Assembly: GCA_037443685.1 (NCBI GenBank)
Contig: JBBINX010000045.1
Coordinates: 1-17,985, forward strand
Origin: JAHJRJ01 sp037443685
Lineage (GTDB): Bacteria; Bacteroidota; Ignavibacteria; UBA10030; BY39
Length of the DNA: 17,985 nt
Direction of reading: 5' to 3'
The notes under the pieces are model-generated. The model was given only the letters and a program-made list of their open reading frames with translations. It made no database searches and had not been told where the DNA came from. Made by a program: the position numbers and the translations under genes. Positions 6,792 through 13,751 of the stretch are shown one piece after another. The stretch's first letter is position 1. Every line of letters begins with the position of its first letter.

Positions 6792-7235
6792 ATGAAAGTC
6801 ATTTTAAGAAAAAATTTCGATAAATTAGGTAAGGTGGGCGACCTTGTTGATGTTAAAGATGGATTTGCCCGAAATTATCTGCTACCACAAAATATTGCAT
6901 ACGTTGCCACTGAAGGTGGTATGCGTGCCCTTGAGGAAGAAAAGAAACAACATACCTATCGCGAACAAAAAGTAGAACGTAATGCCCAAAAGATCGCCTC
7001 ACGACTAGACAGTGTCTCTATAACGATTAAAGCAAAAGTAGGAGAAGACGAAAAGCTATTTGGTTCGGTAACTCCCCAAATGATTGCTGACTCACTGCAG
7101 GAGCAGGGCTTCACAATTGATAAGAGAATTATTGAACTCGATGAACCAATCAAAGCTCTTGGAATTTATACGGTTCCTATAAAAGTTCATTCCAATCATA
7201 CCGGTAAAATTAAAGTCTGGGTTGTTCGGGAATAG
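6792..7235 (+). CDS. rplI: 50S ribosomal protein L9
   Basis: Large-subunit protein that projects from the L1-stalk base and helps keep frame. At 147 residues it is full length. The N-terminal rRNA-binding domain has MKVILRKNFDKLGKVGD and VKDGFARNYLLPQNIA (22-37). The long charged connecting helix runs over about 45-75, and the C-terminal domain contains FGSVTPQMIADSLQEQGFTI (about 90-109). AAAGGATAA upstream of the ATG is a good ribosome-binding site. It is the last gene of the operon, and a strong terminator begins 40 bp after its stop. Confidence 0.96.
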   Translation: MKVILRKNFDKLGKVGDLVDVKDGFARNYLLPQNIAYVATEGGMRALEEEKKQHTYREQKVERNAQKIASRLDSVSITIKAKVGEDEKLFGSVTPQMIADSLQEQGFTIDKRIIELDEPIKALGIYTVPIKVHSNHTGKIKVWVVRE

Positions 7236-7275
7236 CAGTTCCCCACTTTAATAACAAACTTAATACATTTGAATT

Positions 7276-7307
7276 AAGCCGCAGCATATTTATGTTGTGG
7301 CTTTTTT
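7276..7307 (+). terminator. Intrinsic terminator after rplI
   Basis: Arms AAGCCGCAGCAT (7276-7287) and ATGTTGTGGCTT (7292-7303) form a 12-bp stem with two G-T pairs around an ATTT loop, followed by a T-run to 7307. It ends the prs-rplI transcription unit. Confidence 0.9.
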
Positions 7308-7440
7308 ATTTGTAGATCGTTAATCGTCTGCTCTAAGTGGATTCAATATCAAATTTTTGAATCTTTGAATTTTTCATTTTTTTGCTCCTCCCTTCTCAAT
7401 TGCTAATGAACCTTCTTCTTCAATCTACCATCTAATCTAC

Positions 7441-7482
7441 ATTACTAGCAAGTAAACTCAAGTTGTAAAATTAGCTAGTAAT
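7441..7482. repeat. 9-bp perfect inverted repeat, candidate operator
   Basis: ATTACTAGC (7441-7449) and GCTAGTAAT (7474-7482) are exact reverse complements with a 24-bp spacer. Half-site centres are 33 bp apart, about three helical turns. The right half lies inside the -35/-10 spacer of the predicted ccdA-korAB promoter, which is where a repressor would act. The regulator is unknown. Confidence 0.5.
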
Positions 7483-7491
7483 AGGTATATT
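7463..7491 (+). promoter_or_regulatory. Sigma70-type promoter for ccdA-korA-korB
   Basis: TTGTAA (7463-7468) and TATATT (7486-7491) are 17 bases apart, the same spacing and -10 sequence as the two promoters around 1440-1522. The predicted start near 7498 leaves a leader of about 30 nt. Confidence 0.5.
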
Positions 7492-7527
7492 TCTAAAAAT
7501 TATTATCATCTACTAAGGACTACTTAT

Positions 7528-8262
7528 TTGGATAATATCGGAATTTTAACAGCATTCGCATTTGGTTTTTTATCATTCATATCCCCCTGTGTTTTGCCAA
7601 TAGTGCCAGGATATATATCGTTTATTTCAGGCGTATCTCTAAACGAAATAGAATCTACGGGGAATAAATTAAAAGCACGACGAAAAATTATTTTAAATAC
7701 TTTATTTTTCGTCTTTGGCTTTTCTGTAGTTTTTATTTTACTCGGAGCTACCGCCACTGCTGTCGGACAATTTCTATTAGAAAATTTACCCATCTTTAGT
7801 CAAATCGCCGGTGTAATCATTATTATCTTCGGTTTACACATGACTGGTGTATTCAAAATAAAATATTTGCAGTACGAAAAACGCATTCATACTCGAACCA
7901 AACCATTAGGATTTTTAGGGTCATTCGTAGTCGGGCTCGCTTTCGCATTCGGATGGACCCCGTGTATCGGACCAATATTAGGTGCAATATTAGGAATAGC
8001 TGCACAAAAGGAAACTGTTTTTCAAGGAATAGTTCTATTAACAAGCTATTCAGCAGGACTCGGTATTCCTTTTTTGATCACGGGTATAAGTATTTCTGCA
8101 TTTTATAATTTCTTCGATAAAATTAAACATCATTTTAAAAAGATAGAGATTATTGGTGGTATTTTGTTAATCATTGTAGGAATTTTAATGTTAACCGGTT
8201 CATTAACAATTATTGCAAGCTATTTAACAAAATGGTTGCCTTTCTTGAACGAAATTGGTTAA
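7528..8262 (+). CDS. CcdA/DsbD-type membrane thiol-disulfide electron transporter
   Basis: Cytochrome c biogenesis CcdA family: it moves reducing equivalents from cytoplasmic thioredoxin across the inner membrane to extracytoplasmic thiol proteins. The 244-residue protein has about six hydrophobic helices in two related halves. Its only two cysteines are the family pair: Cys21 in FISPCVLPIVPGY and Cys146 in WTPCIGPILGA. The start is TTG at 7528, the only reasonable start; AAGG at 7515-7518 gives nine-base spacing, and the protein begins just before the first helix as expected. korA follows after 22 bp, so it leads the ccdA-korA-korB unit. No thioredoxin-like partner or cytochrome c gene is nearby, so its downstream acceptor is unknown. 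Confidence 0.9.
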   Translation: MDNIGILTAFAFGFLSFISPCVLPIVPGYISFISGVSLNEIESTGNKLKARRKIILNTLFFVFGFSVVFILLGATATAVGQFLLENLPIFSQIAGVIIIIFGLHMTGVFKIKYLQYEKRIHTRTKPLGFLGSFVVGLAFAFGWTPCIGPILGAILGIAAQKETVFQGIVLLTSYSAGLGIPFLITGISISAFYNFFDKIKHHFKKIEIIGGILLIIVGILMLTGSLTIIASYLTKWLPFLNEIG

Positions 8263-8284
8263 ACAATAGAAACGAAAAAACAAA

Positions 8285-10120
8285 ATGAAAAGAGGAACAC
8301 AACGTTTAGATGAACTTACCATCCTTTTTGCAGGTGATTCGGGTGACGGAATGCAACTTACTGGCGGACAATTTACCATTACTAGTGCATTCGTTGGGAA
8401 TGATTTAGCGACCTTCCCAGATTACCCCGCAGAAATACGTGCACCGGCAGGAACTCTATTCGGTGTCAGTGGATTCCAGATTCATTTCGGCGCTACCGAA
8501 ATACGAACTCCCGGCGATCAATGCGATTGCATGGTCGTAATGAATCCCGCCGCTCTTAAAGTAAATCTCAAATGCTTAAAAGAAGGTGGAAGTATTATCG
8601 CCAATACCGATAGCTTTAATGAAAAATTTTTAAAATTGGCTGGATTTACATCAAATCCTTTAGAAGATGAATCCTTAGGCAGATATCAGGTTTATTCGGT
8701 CCCGATCACGAAACTAACACAAAATGCTTTAAACGATTTGAATCTATCCCAAAAGCATATCGACAGAACGAAAAATTTTTTCGCGCTTGGACTTACTTAC
8801 TGGATGTACAATCGTCCAATGGAACCAACTTTGAACTGGATAAAAGAGAAATTTGCAAAAACACCGGAATTCGTTGAAGCAAACACTCGTGTGCTAAAAG
8901 CTGGCCATGCTTACGGTGAAACGACTGAACTATTTACTGTACGATATGAAATAAAACCTGCTCAACTTCCGAAAGGAAAGTACAGAAGTATAACCGGCAA
9001 CGAAGCTACTGCTTGGGGATTAATTGCTGCCTCTGTAAAATCAAAACTTGAATTATTTTTAGGCTCTTATCCCATTACTCCTGCAAGCGAAATTCTACAC
9101 GAGTTAGCAAAGTATAAAAATTTTAAAATAAGAACATTCCAAGCTGAAGATGAAATTGCAGGTATATCAAGCGCCATCGGTGCTTCTTTCGGTGGTGCGC
9201 TTGGGGCAACAACAACGAGCGGACCGGGTATGGCTCTAAAAACAGAAGCGATGGGTTTAGCAGTTATGTTAGAACTTCCGTTAATCATTGTGGATGTTCA
9301 ACGCGGTGGACCGAGCACCGGCTTACCGACTAAAACAGAGCAAGCAGATTTACTACAATCAGTTTACGGTAGAAACAGCGAAGCACCGATACCTGTACTC
9401 GCTGCATCATCCCCAACAGATTGTTTCGATACAACATACGAAGCTGCACGCATCGCGCTAAAATATATGACACCCGTTATTGTGCTAACAGACGGCTACA
9501 TTGCGAACGGAGCTGAACCGTGGCACATTCCGTCAATCGATGACCTGCTTGATTTGACACCAAAATTTGAAACAAATCCAGAAAATTTTCAACCGTATCG
9601 TCGAGATCCAGTAACTTTAACACGTCCTTGGGCAATCCCTGGTACACGCGGTTTGGAGCATAGGATAGGCGGTTTGGAAAAAGATAATTTATCAGGTAAC
9701 ATAAGCTATGACCCTGATAACCACGATTACATGGTAAAGATTCGTACAAAAAAAGTTGAAAATATTGCTAATGATATTCCACTTGCACAAACCGATGGTG
9801 ATGGATCGGGTGAATTGCTCGTTGTCAGTTGGGGCGGTACTTATGGCTCGGTTAATTCTGCTGTCCACAACAAAAGATCAGAAGGTTTATCGGTTTCTCA
9901 CATGCATCTCCGCTATTTGAATCCTCTACCTAATAATTTAGGACAAATATTAAATAATTTTAAACAGATTCTAGTTCCTGAGATTAACCTGGGCCAATTA
10001 GTAAAAATATTACGGGATAAATATTTAGTATCTGCGATCGGTTTCAACGTAGTTCGTGGATTACCGTTGAGGGCTTTGGAAATAGAAGAAACAATTGACG
10101 AACTGATAAAAAGAGGATGA
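8285..10120 (+). CDS. korA: 2-oxoacid:ferredoxin oxidoreductase, fused gamma-alpha subunit (KorA type)
   Basis: With KorB, catalyses CoA- and ferredoxin-dependent interconversion of a 2-oxoacid (probably 2-oxoglutarate) and its acyl-CoA. At 611 residues it is the fused form. The gamma domain spans about 10-190, beginning ILFAGDSGDGMQLTGGQF. The alpha (pyrimidine-binding) domain starts near 230 and contains GSYPITPASE, FQAEDEIAG, TTSGPGMALKTE and DVQRGGPSTGLPTKTEQAD, all hallmarks of this family. There are no ferredoxin-type CxxCxxC clusters, so electrons leave through the beta-subunit cluster. It ends at TGA 10118-10120, one base before the korB start, so the pair is translationally coupled. 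2-oxoglutarate is the most likely substrate by family, but other 2-oxoacids cannot be excluded. Confidence 0.93.
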   Translation: MKRGTQRLDELTILFAGDSGDGMQLTGGQFTITSAFVGNDLATFPDYPAEIRAPAGTLFGVSGFQIHFGATEIRTPGDQCDCMVVMNPAALKVNLKCLKEGGSIIANTDSFNEKFLKLAGFTSNPLEDESLGRYQVYSVPITKLTQNALNDLNLSQKHIDRTKNFFALGLTYWMYNRPMEPTLNWIKEKFAKTPEFVEANTRVLKAGHAYGETTELFTVRYEIKPAQLPKGKYRSITGNEATAWGLIAASVKSKLELFLGSYPITPASEILHELAKYKNFKIRTFQAEDEIAGISSAIGASFGGALGATTTSGPGMALKTEAMGLAVMLELPLIIVDVQRGGPSTGLPTKTEQADLLQSVYGRNSEAPIPVLAASSPTDCFDTTYEAARIALKYMTPVIVLTDGYIANGAEPWHIPSIDDLLDLTPKFETNPENFQPYRRDPVTLTRPWAIPGTRGLEHRIGGLEKDNLSGNISYDPDNHDYMVKIRTKKVENIANDIPLAQTDGDGSGELLVVSWGGTYGSVNSAVHNKRSEGLSVSHMHLRYLNPLPNNLGQILNNFKQILVPEINLGQLVKILRDKYLVSAIGFNVVRGLPLRALEIEETIDELIKRG

Positions 10121-10121
10121 T

Positions 10122-11147
10122 GTGAATACACCTATAGTTCCAACACAAAAATATACAACAAAAGATTTTCAAACCGATCAAGATGTTAGATGGTGTCCGG
10201 GTTGTGGAGATTACTCAATCCTCGCTCAAACACAACGTGTATTTCCTGAACTCGGAATACCAAAAGAGAAAATCGTGTTTGTCTCAGGAATCGGATGTTC
10301 GAGTCGTTTTCCTTATTATATGAATACTTACGGTTTTCACGGTATCCACGGCAGAGCTGCGGCTATTGCTACAGGTCTTAAGCTCTCACGTCCCGATTTA
10401 TCTGTTTGGGTAACAACTGGCGACGGCGATGGGATGAGTATAGGTGGTAATCATTTCATACACGCCTGTAGAAGAAATATTGGTATTAAAATCCTTTTAT
10501 TCAATAATCAAATTTATGGATTAACAAAAGGACAATTTTCACCGACATCAGTTGAAGGACAGATTACTAAATCGACACCTTACGGGAACATTGACCACCC
10601 GTTTAATCCCCTTCTACTCGCACTTGGTACTGAAGCTACATTTGTAGCGAGGACATTAGACAGAGATCCAAAAAATATGCAATATGTGATAAAACGTGCA
10701 GCCGAACACAATGGAACTGCCTTCGTAGAAATTTATCAAAACTGCAACGTGTTCAACGACGGTGCTTTTGAACTGTGGACTGAAAAAGGAACGAAAGATG
10801 ATAATGTAGTTGTGCTTGAAAATGGTTTACCGATGATTTTTGGAAAAAATAAAGACAAAGGTGTCCGACTAAACGGTTTTTCCCCTGATGTTGTATCATT
10901 GACTGATGGAAAATATTCTGTAAATGATTTAATTATCCACAACGAAAAAGACCCGATGTTGGCTTTTATAATTGCAGGTATGTCAAACAATCCGGCCCTT
11001 CCGCGGCCTATCGGAATTGTTCATGCAATCGAAAAACCAACTTATGAATCGTTAATTCAGAAACAAATTGACACCCTAACAGCAAAACAGGGTGAAGGAA
11101 ATCTTGAAAAGTTATTCAACCATGGTCAGACTTGGGAGATTAAGTAA
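10122..11147 (+). CDS. korB: 2-oxoacid:ferredoxin oxidoreductase beta subunit (KorB type)
   Basis: Thiamine-diphosphate and Fe-S subunit of the KorAB complex, 341 residues. Four cysteines at the family positions can ligate a [4Fe-4S] cluster: Cys25 and Cys28 in WCPGCGD, Cys59 in GIGCSSRF, and Cys208 in YQNCNVF. The ThDP/Mg motif is GDGDGMSIGGNH (100-111) with FNNQIYGLTKGQ (127-138). YMNTYGFHGIHGRA (67-80) is also highly conserved in the family. The start is GTG at 10122, with AGAGGA just upstream inside korA. A terminator follows about 80 bp after the stop. In this phylum such enzymes serve the TCA cycle in the oxidative or reductive direction; the sequence does not say which. Confidence 0.94.
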   Translation: MNTPIVPTQKYTTKDFQTDQDVRWCPGCGDYSILAQTQRVFPELGIPKEKIVFVSGIGCSSRFPYYMNTYGFHGIHGRAAAIATGLKLSRPDLSVWVTTGDGDGMSIGGNHFIHACRRNIGIKILLFNNQIYGLTKGQFSPTSVEGQITKSTPYGNIDHPFNPLLLALGTEATFVARTLDRDPKNMQYVIKRAAEHNGTAFVEIYQNCNVFNDGAFELWTEKGTKDDNVVVLENGLPMIFGKNKDKGVRLNGFSPDVVSLTDGKYSVNDLIIHNEKDPMLAFIIAGMSNNPALPRPIGIVHAIEKPTYESLIQKQIDTLTAKQGEGNLEKLFNHGQTWEIK

Positions 11148-11182
11148 TTTAGACATCTGCTATATCAAAAAACCGATCTGTC

Positions 11183-11213
11183 ATTCCGCCCCGACGTTTG
11201 GTGGGATTGGAAT
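11183..11213. repeat. Small REP-like imperfect palindrome
   Basis: ATTCC (11183-11187) pairs with GGAAT (11209-11213), and inside this a C-rich stretch faces GGTGGG around a short loop. The GTCATTCC...GGAATC outline resembles dispersed intergenic palindromes seen in many bacterial genomes. Only one copy is in the window. Confidence 0.35.
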
Positions 11214-11226
11214 CTATTCGTTTTAG

Positions 11227-11253
11227 ACCTTGAAATAAATTCAGGGTTTTTTT
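11227..11253 (+). terminator. Intrinsic terminator after korB
   Basis: ACCTTGAA (11227-11234) pairs with TTCAGGGT (11240-11247), with one T-G pair, around an ATAAA loop. The T-run continues to 11253. It closes the ccdA-korA-korB unit. Confidence 0.75.
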
Positions 11254-11297
11254 AGGAATTTCTCAGATTTATCTAATAACACTAATTAAATACTATA

Positions 11298-11727
11298 TTA
11301 CAATTTTCTCTCGAAATCTTGCCACGCTCCGTAGAGCTTTTCAGTGAAACAACTCTCCTAAAGAATGCTTGCTCAAGTTGGCTCATTAGCCGATCGGGTA
11401 AGTAGTTTGTTTAGTGTATTATACAATCCATCGTATTTGCAGTCCAATCTTCCTAATTTCTAAAATCCTCTCATCATCCTTTCCCTACAACTACAGCCCG
11501 CGATGTCTTAAAAAATCTTGGTAATCTAAAAGCAATTCTTCCAAACTTGCTCGTGCAACACCAATCAGCTTAAGTTCTATATTCTTTGAAGTCCCGGATG
11601 CCATACTTCCTTTCGCAATGTTTTGTTGGCCGCTCTTTGTGGCTTGTTCCATCTGATCGACAGTTCTTGAGCGTTTGTCTATGAAACGCTCACAAAATTT
11701 TACTGTAGCATTGTAAACAATCTCTAT
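11298..11727 (-). pseudogene. Decayed four-helix-bundle suffix family protein
   Basis: On the minus strand, 11727-11491 is an open stretch that begins IEIVYNATVKFCERF and runs through DKRSRTVDQMEQATKSGQQ, then AKGSMASGTSKNIELKL and VARASLEELLLDYQDFLRHRGL, before a TAG. I recognise this as the core of the four-helix-bundle suffix family (typically KRSRTHDQM...GSMASGTSK...ARASLEELLLDY). There is no ATG, GTG or TTG with a ribosome-binding site at its beginning; a TAA lies immediately upstream, and the usual N-terminal 20 or so residues are missing. After the premature TAG, family-like C-terminal pieces reappear in different frames: QLEQAFF (about 11380-11360) and CFTEKLYGAWQDFERKL (about 11351-11301). 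Several stops and at least one frameshift mean it is dead. The family's function is not established. Its neighbour waaF ends 55 bp upstream. Confidence 0.75.
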
Positions 11728-11781
11728 TTAATTAACATTCAATAGTGCATTTATCGTAAAAGGTGTATGGCCATTCCATGT

Positions 11782-12864
11782 TTACAATTCCTGATATCGC
11801 ATTTCCATACTCTTGTGGTAAACTTCCATTATTTTATCGTAAACTAATTCGTGTTTAATTTTGAGCATGCATTCGAACGTACCAATAGGACATTTTTTTC
11901 CGCCATGAATAGCGCATGGCCTGCACTTCAAATTCAGTGTTTCGATCACCGAATCTAATTTACCAATTGGTGCGAATCCGAAAGCAGGTACTGTAGGACC
12001 GAATATTGCCACAACCGGTGTTCCTACAGCAGCTGCAATGTGAATTGGGGCGCTGTCATTCGATACCAATATCTTGCACCGTTTTATCAATTCTGCCGAT
12101 TGAAGCAGAGATAATTTTCCCGCAGTGCTAAATACTCTACCCGTCCCTATGGCACTTACTATCTCTTCACACAGTACGACATCGTCCTTCCCCCCTATTA
12201 AACATACAATAAAATTCATTGAAACGAGCTTTTTAATCAACTGAAAATATCCTTCTTTAGTCCATCGTTTTGTATTCCAAACTGAACCGGGTGCAACTCC
12301 AATCAGCTTCGAAGTATCTAAAATTTCTTCTTCAAATAAAATTTTATTTATAAACACAATGTCTGCTGAAGTGGGATATAGTAGTGGCGGTTCTTTTATA
12401 ATTTTTACCTTACTGATTGGCTTTAGTAATGACAAATTCCGGCCGATCTCATGGTTGCCCTTTTCATATTTCACGATATCAGTATATAATATTTTACCTA
12501 CACTTTTATTAAAACCGATTCTTCTTTTTATTTTTCCTAAATATGCGAGAAGTGCGCTGCGAAATGATCTATGGGGGATAAAAGCAATTTCGTAATGCTC
12601 CGATTTGATAAACTTGAGCAACCGTAAAAACCCTTTAATCCCCTTATCAATTCCATACTTATCATATATTATGATATTATTAATTGCCGGATGATTTCGC
12701 AGAACTTCGGCAGAGCGTGGAATAACTATGACATCAATCGAAAAATGTGGAAAAGTTTTTGAAAGTTGTTGAACGAGTGGTAAAGTCAATACTACATCAC
12801 CGATGAATGCACTTTGAATTATCAATATTTTGGATTCTTTTAGCACAGTGTTAGTTGATGTCAT
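11782..12864 (-). CDS. ADP-heptose:LPS heptosyltransferase family (GT9) glycosyltransferase
   Basis: Transfers a sugar, typically L-glycero-D-manno-heptose, to the LPS inner core on the cytoplasmic face of the inner membrane. The 360-residue protein has two Rossmann halves. The N-terminal half has IIQSAFIGDVVLTLPL (15-30) with the conserved Gly22-Asp23. The C-terminal half has GVAPGSVWNTKRW (189-201), LVSNDSAPIHIAAAVGTPVV (266-285) and AIFGPT. A four-cysteine set, C314/C317/C325/C332 (CRPC...CP...CM), is common in WaaF-like members and may bind metal. It starts 8 bp after the acyltransferase gene, both acting in lipid A/core assembly. Which heptose position it serves is not readable, so no specific symbol is assigned. 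It is the last intact gene of the minus-strand unit. Confidence 0.9.
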   Translation of the reverse strand: MTSTNTVLKESKILIIQSAFIGDVVLTLPLVQQLSKTFPHFSIDVIVIPRSAEVLRNHPAINNIIIYDKYGIDKGIKGFLRLLKFIKSEHYEIAFIPHRSFRSALLAYLGKIKRRIGFNKSVGKILYTDIVKYEKGNHEIGRNLSLLKPISKVKIIKEPPLLYPTSADIVFINKILFEEEILDTSKLIGVAPGSVWNTKRWTKEGYFQLIKKLVSMNFIVCLIGGKDDVVLCEEIVSAIGTGRVFSTAGKLSLLQSAELIKRCKILVSNDSAPIHIAAAVGTPVVAIFGPTVPAFGFAPIGKLDSVIETLNLKCRPCAIHGGKKCPIGTFECMLKIKHELVYDKIMEVYHKSMEMRYQEL

Positions 12865-12872
12865 TTGTTATT

Positions 12873-13751
12873 TTACTTGACATTTTTCCATCTTCTATGC
12901 GTCCACATCCAATGGTCGGGATAAAGACGAATATATTTTTCGAGGACTGCAGTATGTCTTTTCGTCAATTCAAGCACGTTTGCATCGTTGTATTCTGATA
13001 TGTCTGAAGTATTAATTTCCTCAATGATAACATCGTAAGTAAAATCTGGTTTTCGAATAATAATTCCCATCTGAACCGGAGCGCCGCTTCTGAGTGCGAA
13101 TATAGCAGGACCTTGAAATGTTGACACTTCTCTTCCAAAGAATGGTACAAAAACACTTTCTTTTGGTGCGCTTTGGTCAGCTACCATAGCTACAATGCCA
13201 CCTTTTTTTAGAGTTGACAATATTTCACGAACTGAATCTTCCATCGTAACTACTTTGTTACCAAAGATTGTCCGGTTGCGATTTATTACTTTATCTACAA
13301 GCTTATTTTTTTGTGCTTTCACAATAATTGTAAAAGGAATTTTACAAACATAAGCTGAAGCTAACGCAATTAATTCCCAATTCCCGAAATGCCCCGACAG
13401 CATAATCACTCCGCCTCCCGATTTATGTTTATCTATCATTAAATCAATATTTTTGTGCTCTACGATTTTTTTTAAAATATTGGGTGTCAGTTTTGGAAAC
13501 CACAAAAACTCACAAATGGAAATTCCAAGATTCCTGAAAGCGTTTCTAGCGATTTGTTTTAATTCATTTTGAGTTTTATCGGGAAATGCCTGCTGTAAAT
13601 TTTCGATGGCAATCCCCCGACGTTTTGTGAGTACTACGAAAGCAAAATCAGCAAGCTTAACTCCTAACCGTTGAGCCCGCATAAGCGGTAGCGCTAATAT
13701 GATTAACCGTAGAAATTGAAATAATAGATATTCGATAAATAATCGTATCAT
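12873..13751 (-). CDS. Lipid A biosynthesis acyltransferase (LpxL/HtrB family)
   Basis: Adds a secondary acyl chain to the lipid A precursor at the inner membrane. The 292-residue protein has an N-terminal hydrophobic anchor (about 5-24). The catalytic HX4E motif is in GHFGNWE (His121, Glu126). Further family marks are VADQSAPKESVFVPFFGR (about 190-207), FQGPAIFALRSGAPV (about 212-226) and the terminal PDHWMWTHRRW. Its ATG (13751-13749) overlaps the TGA of the upstream GWxTD gene in an ATGA junction, so translation is coupled. Acyl-chain length and acceptor cannot be read. The paralogous use on other glycolipids seen in some phyla is a less likely alternative. Confidence 0.9.
   Translation of the reverse strand: MIRLFIEYLLFQFLRLIILALPLMRAQRLGVKLADFAFVVLTKRRGIAIENLQQAFPDKTQNELKQIARNAFRNLGISICEFLWFPKLTPNILKKIVEHKNIDLMIDKHKSGGGVIMLSGHFGNWELIALASAYVCKIPFTIIVKAQKNKLVDKVINRNRTIFGNKVVTMEDSVREILSTLKKGGIVAMVADQSAPKESVFVPFFGREVSTFQGPAIFALRSGAPVQMGIIIRKPDFTYDVIIEEINTSDISEYNDANVLELTKRHTAVLEKYIRLYPDHWMWTHRRWKNVK

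Larger units (their letters stand above)
7308..7527. other. Intergenic AT-rich stretch between rplI terminator and ccdA-like gene
   Basis: No coding potential was seen. The first half is low-complexity, with short repeats such as TTTGAATC/TTTGAATT (about 7356-7372) and ATCTACCATCTAATCTAC-type runs (about 7423-7440). The second half holds the inverted repeat and promoter listed separately. Confidence 0.6.

Noticed and set aside
7348..7440. Low-complexity direct repeats (TTTGAAT and ATCTAC types) as a possible tandem-repeat or CRISPR-like array.
   Set aside because: The units are short, irregular and lack constant spacing; there are no cas genes in the window.
11728..11784. A possible N-terminal remnant (KHGMAIHLLR) of the four-helix pseudogene overlapping the glycosyltransferase stop.
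   Set aside because: It is ten residues in a different frame from the core, too short to distinguish from chance.
11760..11784. Palindrome ATGGCCAT after the glycosyltransferase gene as an intrinsic terminator on the minus strand.
   Set aside because: The stem is weak and is followed by only four Ts, so it is not convincing.
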